A stretch of 64,000 nucleotides of DNA from JABDMH01 sp965223165 (GTDB taxonomy: Bacteria > Bacteroidota > Bacteroidia > Chitinophagales > Saprospiraceae): NCBI GenBank assembly GCA_965223165.1, contig CBDCVQ010000020.1, positions 310,001 to 374,000 of the forward strand. Direction: 5' to 3'. Made by a program: the position numbers and the translations under genes. Of the stretch, positions 44,562 through 53,777 are shown piece after piece (the stretch's first letter is position 1; every line of letters starts with the position of its first letter). Below the pieces are notes generated by a model. It made no database searches. It worked only from the letters and a program-made list of their open reading frames with translations, and was not told where the DNA came from.

Positions 44562-46127
44562 TCACTTCGCATGCCGTACTTTCGCAGCGCCATCCCGCCG
44601 CGGATCTGCCGCAGCCTCTAGCTTGCCATGTCGCACTCCCACGGCATGTACGCCACCAAAATAGGCATTGCGTCCGCCCATCATCAAGTCATAGGCGGGA
44701 AAGGCCAATGTCCATCCCTGCTCCTGCAGGCGTGTCGCCAAGGCCGGTTCATACGCCTCCAGATAAGCCTGGTCATCTACCACATGTATCCTTGGCAGGG
44801 CTACGAGATGCTCCAGGCTCAGATCCTCGTCGGTCCACCGCTGAATCAACTGAGCCACGGTCGACATGATTCGAGCACTGCCCGGACTGCCGATGGCTAG
44901 CACATTTGTCCCTTCGTACCGTACCACGGTTGGACTCATGGAGGAATACGAGGCATTAGCCGGCCTGGCATGAAACACATGCGTCGAATCCTCATAATCA
45001 AAATCGGTCATATAGCTGTTGTAGAGAAAGCCCCACTTCTCGGACTCGATTCGGGCTCCGAAATAAGCGTTGATACTCGCTGTCACCGATACCATCATCC
45101 CTTCGCGATCCACCACCGAATAGTGGGTCGTTTCACCGCTTTCTCCAAGATCCAATTGCAGTCGCTCTCGAAATTCTTTTGGCGCATCTTTGGACTGGTA
45201 CAATGGATGGCGCTCTCTGACTTGATGGCCCTCCTGCAGAGCCCGTAGTCGATGCAGATCCTGAGAAGAGGACAGCAGGGAGTCCCGGGGAAGATCATTC
45301 AAACGATCTAACATGTATAGCACCGCCCAGCCGCCCGTGGGTGGAAGGCTGGTATAGACACGATGACCCCGGAAGTCGACGTGCAGCGCCGGAGAAACGG
45401 TCGGATCGGGAAAAGATCTTAGGTCCTGGGCGGTAACACCTCCACCGTGTCGGTCCATGTCCTGCACCACGTCTTGTACCATGGACCCGGAGTAAAACTC
45501 CTCAGCACCTTTCTCGGCAATGACTTTGAAAAACTTAGCCAGCTTGACGTTGGCAATTTGCTCGCCGGGTCCGGGAATTCGTCCATCCTCGGTGAGGTAA
45601 GAAGGGCATTGTGCTAGCGCCGACGCTCCGTAGCGTCGATAGACCTTGTGTCTAAACCACCCCACCTCGTATCCATCCTCTGCCTGCTTGATGGCTGGAC
45701 GGCATAGTTCCGCCCAGTCCACCTGTCTACTACCATAGTGACGCCAAGCATGATCCAGGGCCTTCAGTGAACTGGGGACCGTAGACCTGGCTAGACCCCT
45801 TAGATCATCCCGCGCCAGGGGATAAGACAGGCCAGAGGATGCGTATGTAGTACCATTCAACGCCAAAGGGACACGACCGGGCTCCGATATGATCATCTGG
45901 ATGCCTCCTCCCACACCGCTCATGGCTGGCTCTGTAACATTGAGACTTAGGGCCACGGCCACGGCTGCGTCGACGGCGTTGCCCCCCTTATCCAAAATTT
46001 CCAGGCCTGCCTCAACGGCTTCCGGTGACGCAGCGCTCACCGCCCCCGAGGGCATCGGAGGCAGTGCGCAGCGGGTGAGCAAGCATATCAGGCAAAGTCC
46101 TGTCCCCGCCAGTAGCCTGCTATCCAT
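44562..46127 (-). CDS. ggt: Gamma-glutamyltransferase, probably exported
   Basis: The 521-residue protein matches gamma-glutamyltranspeptidases. The N-terminal half has ASPEAVEAGLEILDKGGNAV followed by DAAVAVALSLNVTEPAMSGV. The self-processing site is GETTHYSVVDREGMMVSVTA, whose first Thr of TTHYS becomes the N-terminus of the small subunit and the nucleophile. The later SMSPTVV and GSPGSARI blocks bind the gamma-glutamyl carboxylates. The hydrophobic N-terminus with CLLTRC (Cys20) suggests export, perhaps as a lipoprotein, though Arg at -1 is atypical. The enzyme removes glutamate from glutathione and gamma-glutamyl peptides. Its start overlaps the upstream aminotransferase by 8 bp. Confidence 0.92.
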   Translation of the reverse strand: MDSRLLAGTGLCLICLLTRCALPPMPSGAVSAASPEAVEAGLEILDKGGNAVDAAVAVALSLNVTEPAMSGVGGGIQMIISEPGRVPLALNGTTYASSGLSYPLARDDLRGLARSTVPSSLKALDHAWRHYGSRQVDWAELCRPAIKQAEDGYEVGWFRHKVYRRYGASALAQCPSYLTEDGRIPGPGEQIANVKLAKFFKVIAEKGAEEFYSGSMVQDVVQDMDRHGGGVTAQDLRSFPDPTVSPALHVDFRGHRVYTSLPPTGGWAVLYMLDRLNDLPRDSLLSSSQDLHRLRALQEGHQVRERHPLYQSKDAPKEFRERLQLDLGESGETTHYSVVDREGMMVSVTASINAYFGARIESEKWGFLYNSYMTDFDYEDSTHVFHARPANASYSSMSPTVVRYEGTNVLAIGSPGSARIMSTVAQLIQRWTDEDLSLEHLVALPRIHVVDDQAYLEAYEPALATRLQEQGWTLAFPAYDLMMGGRNAYFGGVHAVGVRHGKLEAAADPRRDGAAKVRHAK

Positions 46128-47421
46128 TCTGAAGGGTTTGCAAAAGACTAGTCATACCTTCGTAGACAGAGGGCGCCCATCGTTGCATCCATTCGTCAGG
46201 CTCACCCGCATCGATGTCCGAGACACCCCGTCCAACCATCTGCTCACCATCAAAATCGACGTAAGCCAGACGAGCGGTCCATTCTCCCGGCAGGCGACCA
46301 AAGGCACTACCTGGTAAAAGAGCTACTCCCGATTTAGCAAGCACCCAACGACAAAAGTCCTCACTACCGGCACCGGCCAGCTCAGGCCAGCTATCCCGGT
46401 AGCTGTCAAAGGAGGGAAATAAATAGAAGCCACCCTGAGGCTCCGGGGTCGGCACACCTGATGTCACCAGTTTTCGCCAACACCATTGCCCAACCCTAGT
46501 AAGGGCAGTCCGGGAGTAGTCTAGGTATTCTGCGCTAAGCGTGGGATCGCTAAACATGCCCACAGCCGCGTATTGAATGGGCCCAGACACCGATGTAAAG
46601 GTCTCACTGGCTAGGGCACAAAACCGCTGCATCAACTCACCGGCATCTGTGGGCAGTACGGCATAACCCAGCCGCCAGCCCCCTGCCCCGAGCCACTTGC
46701 TTATGCCAGAGGTCAGGATCGTTTGTTCGGGGCATACCTCAGCCATAGATATGTGGCCTTTGTGGTGGTGAATTTGTCCATAAATTTCATCAGAAATAAG
46801 CCAGACATTGTGGGCACGTGCCACGGCGGCCAGGTCATGTAGCTCGGCCTTGGAGTAGGTCACCCCCGTAGGATTATTGGGATAGTTTAGTAGCAGAATC
46901 TTTTGCTGGCTCGTCAGTTGCACACATGATCCTTCCAGATCTGTAGCGGTGATCTTGTAGTCCTCCTCCGGACGCGTCTGTATCCACACTACCTGCTTGT
47001 CAAGTATCTTGGCCTGGGCTGCATACGAAACCCAACTCGGAGCTGGAAGTAGTAATGGGCCATCCAGCAGCATCAACAGATGAAAGATCAGCTCTTTGGA
47101 GCCAGGACCAATGATCACCTGTCCCGGTGAGACGTCAGCGCCTCCGCTACTGTGGTGCTGCGCGATAGCAGCTCTCAGCTCAGGGAGACCTTGGACAGGC
47201 AGATACCCACCCACCTGCGTCCGATGGCCCAAAGCTCGTTGCATGTATTCCGGTACCGGAAAAGGCGACTGACCAAATCCAAACCGGTAGATCCTCCTAC
47301 CTTCGGCTGCCAGCCGCTGGCAGTCTTCGTTAATGCGTAGGGTAGCTGAGACACCCAAAGCTCCCAACGGCTGCCTGATGATGACCTTCGCAGTCCCAAG
47401 AGGCTCGGTGTATGTATGCAT
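46120..47421 (-). CDS. Class I/II pyridoxal-phosphate aminotransferase
   Basis: The start at 47421 (MHTYTEPLGTAKVIIRQPLG) gives 433 residues; the upstream frame is discarded because fold type I aminotransferases begin about here. Visible family blocks: FGFGQSPFPVPEYM, GGYLPVQGLPELRAAIAQHH, the NPNNPTGV loop as NYPNNPTGVTYS, WLISDEIYGQIHH (Asp contacts the pyridine nitrogen), and SGISKWLGAGGWRLGYAV with the Schiff-base Lys. It transaminates amino acids such as aspartate or aromatic residues; specificity not predicted. Its 3' end overlaps the ggt start, so the two form an operon for amino-acid or peptide use. Confidence 0.9.
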   Translation of the reverse strand: MHTYTEPLGTAKVIIRQPLGALGVSATLRINEDCQRLAAEGRRIYRFGFGQSPFPVPEYMQRALGHRTQVGGYLPVQGLPELRAAIAQHHSSGGADVSPGQVIIGPGSKELIFHLLMLLDGPLLLPAPSWVSYAAQAKILDKQVVWIQTRPEEDYKITATDLEGSCVQLTSQQKILLLNYPNNPTGVTYSKAELHDLAAVARAHNVWLISDEIYGQIHHHKGHISMAEVCPEQTILTSGISKWLGAGGWRLGYAVLPTDAGELMQRFCALASETFTSVSGPIQYAAVGMFSDPTLSAEYLDYSRTALTRVGQWCWRKLVTSGVPTPEPQGGFYLFPSFDSYRDSWPELAGAGSEDFCRWVLAKSGVALLPGSAFGRLPGEWTARLAYVDFDGEQMVGRGVSDIDAGEPDEWMQRWAPSVYEGMTSLLQTLQNG

Positions 47422-47581
47422 TATTTTTGATTTTGTCACAGTATCGATGAGGCACAGAGTGTGCCCATCCCGGCGGGACCATCCAAAACGCCTGCATCCC
47501 AAGATGTCCTTTGAACTCTCAATTTGATTTTCGGTGCCTCAAGGGGTGACAGCATCGCCTACGGCCAGTCAAGCAACTCTT

Positions 47582-48991
47582 CTATTGATTGATGGGAGTG
47601 ACCGCAAATAGATCAGGGAGGGGCGAAGGGACATTCTCATTGTTGTCGATTTCTGACCTGGGATATAAGAAACGCTGTGGATTCATGGAGGCATCACCTG
47701 TATTGAGGGGAAACGGGACTATAACGTCGTTATCTGATTTTCTGAGTCGACGAGCGTCGTTAAAGGGCATGTACGTCATAAAGCCTGAAACATATCTTTC
47801 CTCCACAATTTCTCTCAAAATGGCTCGATCCGTGGCCATACCATCTTTATTCTCCAAGCCACCCGCTGCAAAATCTTCAGGGGCGTATGGCTCATACAGA
47901 TAGGTGTCATCCTCACTAATTAGATTAAAGGCAGTGCCAGATCCGAGCCATGTACGTAGGTCGTTTAATTTATCAATTGCTCCACCCTCGTCGCCAGTCC
48001 GCACCAGACACTCTGCCCAAATCAATATATTTTCGGCATAGGAGGCAAAAGGCATCGGTTGATCGGCGGCATCAATCCCCTTCGGTTGTGAGCCGTCGCC
48101 ACTTATGAAAGAAAAATTGCGCCTTGCTGTTTCGTCGGTTTTGCCATGGTTGCGACTGTCAGGGTTGTCCGGATCCAGCAGTTGTCGATAAAAAGCACCG
48201 GTACCTGTCATATCACCTGCACGACTGCCATTGACCAAAATGTACATCAAATTGCTGTTTTCGTTCACTGTGCCGATTGGGTTATAGTTCATATCGTTGT
48301 CCGGCGAACTGATACCCATGGGCACATACTTTAGCGCCTCCGTGTAGTTTTTGCTCAGCAGGTAGTGGCGTGCCCTCAGTGTGTGCGCAGCTTCGATCCA
48401 TGCGCTCTTGTCCCCATTGTAGATGATATCCTCCGCACCCAGCTTGGTCGACGCCGACTGCAGTTTGGATATGCCAGACTCCAGAAGCCGCTGCACCTCT
48501 GTGTAGATTTGGCTCTGAGCATCATACACAGGCTTGGGGGAGGTGAGATTCGGGTCGTCTGGGAGGGCGGTCGAATAGGGTATATCTCCCCAAATCGTGG
48601 CAGCCGTACCCAATGCCAGTGCCTCGTTGATATCTACCACCCCCTGCAACATGTCAAGATTTGGCGAAAGCTCTCTAATCTTCTTGTTTTGGGCCAAAAT
48701 GCCATTGTAAAGGTGTTCCCATGCATCATCCGAATCACCGGGGGTGAAATTATAGTTGTATAGCGTTTGCTGTACAAGCTGCTTTCCGATTAGTCCTCCG
48801 GAATAGTACATGGAAGCACGTAGGAGATGTCCTTTATGCAACTGCGTATTAGCCAGTATGGTACCCTTGAGCAGCAGGTCTCCCGATGGAACATCGACCA
48901 ACTGATTGGGGTTGGAATTGACATCGAGGAAGTCGTCGCAAGCGTGCAGCCCGGCTGCCAGAAGGATGAGTATATATGCTGTTTTTTTCAT
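47582..48991 (-). CDS. SusD/RagB-like outer-membrane lipoprotein
   Basis: The 469-residue protein starts MKKTAYILILLAAGLHACDD, a signal peptide with lipobox Cys18, and has the SusD-like opening DFLDVNSNPNQLVDV, typical of the SusD-like_2 subfamily. Most of the protein is the TPR-like helical body of SusD. SusD proteins form a lid on the SusC barrel at the cell surface and capture ligand. The pair SusC-SusD is in the normal order, 21 bp apart. The absence of glycoside hydrolases nearby and the presence of aminotransferase, ggt and a secreted peptidase suggests a peptide or amino-acid substrate rather than a glycan. Confidence 0.93.
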   Translation of the reverse strand: MKKTAYILILLAAGLHACDDFLDVNSNPNQLVDVPSGDLLLKGTILANTQLHKGHLLRASMYYSGGLIGKQLVQQTLYNYNFTPGDSDDAWEHLYNGILAQNKKIRELSPNLDMLQGVVDINEALALGTAATIWGDIPYSTALPDDPNLTSPKPVYDAQSQIYTEVQRLLESGISKLQSASTKLGAEDIIYNGDKSAWIEAAHTLRARHYLLSKNYTEALKYVPMGISSPDNDMNYNPIGTVNENSNLMYILVNGSRAGDMTGTGAFYRQLLDPDNPDSRNHGKTDETARRNFSFISGDGSQPKGIDAADQPMPFASYAENILIWAECLVRTGDEGGAIDKLNDLRTWLGSGTAFNLISEDDTYLYEPYAPEDFAAGGLENKDGMATDRAILREIVEERYVSGFMTYMPFNDARRLRKSDNDVIVPFPLNTGDASMNPQRFLYPRSEIDNNENVPSPLPDLFAVTPINQ

Positions 48992-49012
48992 GTCAACGTC
49001 GATTTTTAGAAG

Positions 49013-52000
49013 TCAAAAGGTGGCTCTCAAAGAAAAAGCGTAGGTACGAGTGCCGGGGTTGGTGAAGTAGTCGATCCCCTGACCGAGCCCCACACCAAAT
49101 TGGTTAATGTCCGGATCAATGCCGACCAAATCGGTCCAGATGACCAGGTTTCTGCCGGACACTGACAGTTGCAGATCTTCGAAGCCTATTGTCCTGATCA
49201 GCTGTTTGGGCAAGGCATAGGTCAACGATGCTTCACGAATGCGGGTCCAACTGCCATCGGCTACCGTGAAGGAGTTCAACTTGCCGTCACCAAATCCATG
49301 TAGCGTACGATAGTAAGATTCGTCGAGCAGGACTTCTCCACCACCAAAATCACGAAGATTACCTCGCACCACCGTGCCAGCAGTGATCACGTCGCCGGCA
49401 TAGTTGACATAGTCCCTGGAGAGGGTGATTTCATTGGCCACGTCCGAATGCGTGCCAAAATATGAAGTAATAAATCGTGTCCTTTCGCTAAAGTCATTCC
49501 CCTGGGATGTCTCAAAGAGCACACGAAGATCCAACCCCTTGTAGCCCACATTAAAACCAAGTCCTCCGCGCCAATCCGGGTTGGGATCGCCAACGACTTT
49601 ATTGCCGGTCAAATCTACCTGCGGAAAACCATTGTCGTCCAACACCAAGCCACCATCACTATTGCGCAAGGCATCCTGGGTATAGAAAACCCCAATGGGA
49701 TGACCCTCAATGGCCACGGACTGCACCGAACTACCCGGCGTCAAATTGACCACACCGCCGCCGATGATCTTGGTCACCAGATTGTCATTCTTGCTGTAAT
49801 TGAGATTTATGCCCGCCCTCCACTTTTGGGTCTTCAAAAACTGGTAGCCCGCCTCGATCTCAACACCTTCGTTTTCCAGATCGGCACCGTTGCCGTAGAT
49901 CTCACTATACCCCAGCGAAGGAGTCAGCGTAATATCCAGTAGTGCATCCTTAACATCATTTTGATAGTAGGTGGCAGAGAAGTTGATGCGATTCCGATAA
50001 AATCGAAGATCCACCCCTACCTCTACTTCGGTCTTGATCTCCGGCTTTATGTTGCTATTGCCGATGCGCTCATCCAGTTGATAACCGCCTCCAAAATCTT
50101 CCAAGGTGATGTTATCGGAAAAGGTAGAAAAACTCCCCACCTCGTAAATCGTCTCGGAACGGTGTGGCAATGGCACATTTCCGACCTGGCCGTAGGCTAG
50201 GCGTAGCTTACCAAAATTAAACCAATCGGGCTTGGCAAAGGCACTGGTGAAGATCCAGCCCAGCTCAGCGGTGGGATAGAAAAATCCATCATTGAGAGAG
50301 GAGTGCTTCTCGTAGGCCCCACCCACGGTAAGGATCACCTGGTCCTGGTAATCAATGGTAGCCGTACCATAGAATCTGATATTATTTCGCAGCGTACGTG
50401 CTACCTCACTGGTAATATTTTCCTTTTTTGATAGTTCGGCCGGGTCCAACAATCCACGGAAGTTGGAAATAAAATTGTCGGCAGAAGCATAGTTTCTTCG
50501 CCGCTGCCGACGATTGATACCGTAACCTAAAACGACATTGGCATCTGTCTCGCCAAAAAGAGGATATTGGAGATTGGCCAGAAAATCAAGGTTGTACTCT
50601 TGATTGTGAAAGCTCTCATCAATGAGCAAGCCATACCTCCGATCTGCTCCAGCGGTGTAATAAGGAAAAAAGTATACTCTGGAATCGAAGTACATGTCGC
50701 CACCACCTCTAGTGATGAAGGTAATGTGGTCATCGACCCGGTACGTCAGCTCAGCCGTGCCCACAAACCGGTTGACGTCTGCTGTACTTAGCTGCTCACT
50801 GATCGTCCATAGCGGATTATTGTAAATAGCATTGTCGTTGTTGCCTAGATACCGTCGATAAGACCGCTGCCGGGATTGCACCACCGTTCCGGAGCTACTC
50901 ACATAGTCACCTCTGTAGTCAGTAATGTCAAAGTCCGGGGGACTTCGGAGCAATCCCAGATATACTCCCGCCGTATTAGAACCCTGCTGAATCCGGTTGG
51001 AGGTGCTGTTGACATAATTAGCCTTGACACTGGCAGAGAACTTTTCGCCAAAATGCCGGGTGGTCGACAAGGTCACATTTGTCTTGTCAAAGAAACTGCC
51101 TTGAATGATACCATCCTGCTCCAAATGACCCAAGCTGAGGTAAAAAGTACCTTGGTCATTTCCACCACTAAATGAGAGCTTGTTGTCCCATGCACTTCCA
51201 TTTCCGAAGATCCGGTCAAAATTCCGGTCCGTATATGTTTCTCTCGAATTTTTAGTGGTGATTGGATAAATCACATTGCCGGTCGTGGATCTAAAATGTT
51301 GTCCGTCTCGATTCACATCATCGGCGGCTCCAGACCGTTCTCGAATCTTGTCGCCCCAGCTGAAGGCAGTGGTCGGACTAAATCTACCATTTGTGCCCTG
51401 TCCGTAGATCTGTTGCAGGGGATGCTTGTATGCGATCTCATCCACCGTGTACGTACTGGTAAAACCCACCTTGAGCTTGCCCGCCTGTCCCCTCTTTGTT
51501 GTGATGACAATGGCACCATTCATGGCTCTGGTTCCGTAGAGCGCTCCAGCCGAGGCTCCCTTGTATATCTGCAAGGTCTCGATGTCTTCTGGATTGATAT
51601 CATTGAGACGGGATTGCTGGGATACACCGGCATCTTCATCACTGCCATCGCCACGGAGGTAATCGTTGCTGTACGGCACTCCGTCAACAATGATCAAAGG
51701 CTGGCTACTGCCCGTAAGCGTGTTTTGCCCCCGGATCTGGATGTTGGCCCCGGCACCTGGATCGCCAGACGCTCCCGATATCCGCACACCGGAAGTTTTG
51801 CCTGCCAACCCATCAATCACCTTGCTTTCTCCCGCCTGCACCACCCGGTCACCATCAATCTTGGAGTAGGTAGAGGCAATGCGATCGCGATTTTCTCTAA
51901 AGCCGAGAGCCGTGACCACAACCTCGCCCAGCAACTCCGCGGATGCTGACATCTGCACGTTGATAGAGGTGCGATTGCCTACAGACTCAACGACGGTCTC

Positions 52001-52228
52001 CATGCCTGTATAGCTAAAGACCAATCGGCTATCCGCCGGCACATCGATGGAATAAGCACCATCGAGATCACTGACAACCCCATGAGAGGTTCCTTCTTGG
52101 AGGATGTTGACGCCTATGAGTGGCTCTCCGTCAGTATCCGTGACCAAGCCGGTGACGGCCACCTGCGCCGTGGCGATACTCGCTAGCAGAATCGCCGCTA
52201 GCGTGCAACTGAATATACCTGTCTTCAT
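49013..52228 (-). CDS. SusC/RagA-family TonB-linked outer-membrane transporter
   Basis: The 1071-residue protein has a signal peptide (ending ATAQVAVTG), a CarboxypepD_reg-like domain (GLVTDTDGEPLIGVNILQEG), the plug with the SusC signature (SASAELLGEVVVTALGFREN; the RagA-like GASAGALYGTRAMNGAIVIT) and a large barrel ending RTYAFSLRATF with a terminal Phe. It transports oligomeric nutrients through the outer membrane with TonB energy. It is followed by its SusD partner and preceded, in the same direction, by an AraC regulator. There are no sugar-processing genes around it. Confidence 0.96.
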   Translation of the reverse strand: MKTGIFSCTLAAILLASIATAQVAVTGLVTDTDGEPLIGVNILQEGTSHGVVSDLDGAYSIDVPADSRLVFSYTGMETVVESVGNRTSINVQMSASAELLGEVVVTALGFRENRDRIASTYSKIDGDRVVQAGESKVIDGLAGKTSGVRISGASGDPGAGANIQIRGQNTLTGSSQPLIIVDGVPYSNDYLRGDGSDEDAGVSQQSRLNDINPEDIETLQIYKGASAGALYGTRAMNGAIVITTKRGQAGKLKVGFTSTYTVDEIAYKHPLQQIYGQGTNGRFSPTTAFSWGDKIRERSGAADDVNRDGQHFRSTTGNVIYPITTKNSRETYTDRNFDRIFGNGSAWDNKLSFSGGNDQGTFYLSLGHLEQDGIIQGSFFDKTNVTLSTTRHFGEKFSASVKANYVNSTSNRIQQGSNTAGVYLGLLRSPPDFDITDYRGDYVSSSGTVVQSRQRSYRRYLGNNDNAIYNNPLWTISEQLSTADVNRFVGTAELTYRVDDHITFITRGGGDMYFDSRVYFFPYYTAGADRRYGLLIDESFHNQEYNLDFLANLQYPLFGETDANVVLGYGINRRQRRRNYASADNFISNFRGLLDPAELSKKENITSEVARTLRNNIRFYGTATIDYQDQVILTVGGAYEKHSSLNDGFFYPTAELGWIFTSAFAKPDWFNFGKLRLAYGQVGNVPLPHRSETIYEVGSFSTFSDNITLEDFGGGYQLDERIGNSNIKPEIKTEVEVGVDLRFYRNRINFSATYYQNDVKDALLDITLTPSLGYSEIYGNGADLENEGVEIEAGYQFLKTQKWRAGINLNYSKNDNLVTKIIGGGVVNLTPGSSVQSVAIEGHPIGVFYTQDALRNSDGGLVLDDNGFPQVDLTGNKVVGDPNPDWRGGLGFNVGYKGLDLRVLFETSQGNDFSERTRFITSYFGTHSDVANEITLSRDYVNYAGDVITAGTVVRGNLRDFGGGEVLLDESYYRTLHGFGDGKLNSFTVADGSWTRIREASLTYALPKQLIRTIGFEDLQLSVSGRNLVIWTDLVGIDPDINQFGVGLGQGIDYFTNPGTRTYAFSLRATF

Positions 52229-52366
52229 CTTAATTTTTCTTTTAGACTATGGCACCGCTCCTACATTGCGACATCATGCTGCCCAATGCCAGTCGCTGCC
52301 CTCATATTTGGACATTAACCCTCGCAAGATATGCTAGAGTAATTGTGACAGAACGGACAAAAATTG

Positions 52367-53305
52367 CTAATTCAGCAAGTCGCCGACACTTCTGCTCGCA
52401 AGTGGTGTCATGCCATATTTTCGCTGATAAGCCCTCCTAAATGTTCGACTGCTGTTGAATCCTGTCTGACCCATGATCTCACCGATACTTGCCTTTGATC
52501 TCTTGACCATAAGGTGAGCCTTGGAAAGCCGTTGCCGCATTAAATATTGATAGGGGGATTCGCCATAGAGTGCGCGGAACGAGCGGATAAAATGAAAGGA
52601 GGAGAGGCAGGCCTCCCGACAGATATCACGAAGGGAAAGATTCATATCCAGGTGAGCCTCCATATAGTCTCGTGCGGTGCTTAGCCGTCTGTACAGCTCC
52701 TCACGTGTGCTGTCCTTCAATGCCGGAAGTGATTGCATGCTGAGTTTGGTCCGTGTCGAAAGCTCGCATAACTGATCCAACAAGAGCACAAACTTCTCCT
52801 GAAAAAACAAGGGATCCTTATCACCATCAGTAATCGCGGCCTTGATCAACTGGAAATAGGCATCGAGGCTCTCAGAGCGATCGAGGGTATTTTCAAAGAT
52901 CGGCATGGTACCCGTCGCTATTGATGACGGATCCAAGTGAAATCCCCTCCATGCTTGGCGACTCTCCCAATACTCTTGGACCATCTTACCGTCAAGCGCC
53001 ATAATCAAACCATCTGCTTTCCAATCCTGACGAAGCTCGCTTGCAAACGTTTGCCCCTCGTTGACAATAATAAAATTTCGGTCGTTCAAGCAATGATACT
53101 TTCCATCGATCTCATAGATCTGATAGCCATTGGAAACACATCGAACCGAAAACCGACTGACATGGTGACCGGAGCACATATCGTCCTTCAGGAAAAAAAA
53201 AGCATTAGACTCAAAGTCTGACGAATCTGACGAGCGTAGGGAGCAGTAGTTGTCTGCTTTGATGGCCGCAAGCATGCCATCACAATATGAGCACCTGCTG
53301 AACAT
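52367..53305 (-). CDS. AraC-family transcriptional regulator upstream of susCD
   Basis: The 312-residue protein ends in an AraC DNA-binding domain: DMNLSLRDICREACLSSFHF with IRSFRALYGESPYQYLMRQR, then KASIGEIMGQTGFNSSRTFR followed by RAYQRKYGMTPLASRS. The N-terminal ~200 residues are a sensor part with several Cys residues near the start (CSYC at 5-8) and no motif I can name. The start could also be Met11. It lies 138 bp upstream of susC in the same direction and probably controls susCD. The first few residues are uncertain. Confidence 0.9.
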   Translation of the reverse strand: MFSRCSYCDGMLAAIKADNYCSLRSSDSSDFESNAFFFLKDDMCSGHHVSRFSVRCVSNGYQIYEIDGKYHCLNDRNFIIVNEGQTFASELRQDWKADGLIMALDGKMVQEYWESRQAWRGFHLDPSSIATGTMPIFENTLDRSESLDAYFQLIKAAITDGDKDPLFFQEKFVLLLDQLCELSTRTKLSMQSLPALKDSTREELYRRLSTARDYMEAHLDMNLSLRDICREACLSSFHFIRSFRALYGESPYQYLMRQRLSKAHLMVKRSKASIGEIMGQTGFNSSRTFRRAYQRKYGMTPLASRSVGDLLN

Positions 53306-53410
53306 ACAACAAATGCCGGCTCCCAGGCCGGCAATCTCACATTGGTGATCCTCTAAAGATACGCTTCATTTGGATTTGAAAAGTAAAAATATCAGCAAGC
53401 CCGCTGACCC

Positions 53411-53649
53411 CTGGTAGAGCTTCGCATTTAATCTTGGCTGTCTAATTCTAATGTCTCTTGGTCCGCATACTTCGTTGCAAAGCCTCGCCATAGCTACGGC
53501 TAGCCACCCAGCTGCTGTCGCGGTTCCCTCACTTCCCGCATCGTCATGCTCGACTTTACGCGATCGTTTGGTCATGTTTTTGTGCCTCGTCTGCCAAACA
53601 AAATCCTCTATTAGAATCTTTCAACATATCTAATGCGAAACTCTACTAG
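53411..53649 (-). mobile_element. MITE-A copy 3, expanded (231 bp)
   Basis: The element 53415-53645 has MITE-A ends (TAGAGCTTCGCATTT on the left with two changes; TAATGCGAAACTCTA on the right) and the same orientation as copy 2. The right flank is CTAG, the left CTGG. About 73 bp of extra sequence lie in the middle, replacing one arm of the internal palindrome. It sits in the gap between the AraC gene and the M1 peptidase; 53306-53410 and 53650-53777 hold nothing else that I can recognise. Confidence 0.85.
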
Positions 53650-53777
53650 TCGCACCATCCGATGATTGAAGTGCAGGAATCATGAAACAAGCGTTTTCTT
53701 TTGGTGTGGAGTAGGGGACCTGATATAAGACGTCGTCTAGTAGATAGTAAGTTACATTAAAAGAGCGCTTCCAAGCC

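Noticed and set aside
53411..53649. Independent repeat rather than MITE-A
   Set aside because: Both ends and most of the arms match MITE-A copies 1 and 2; only the centre is expanded.
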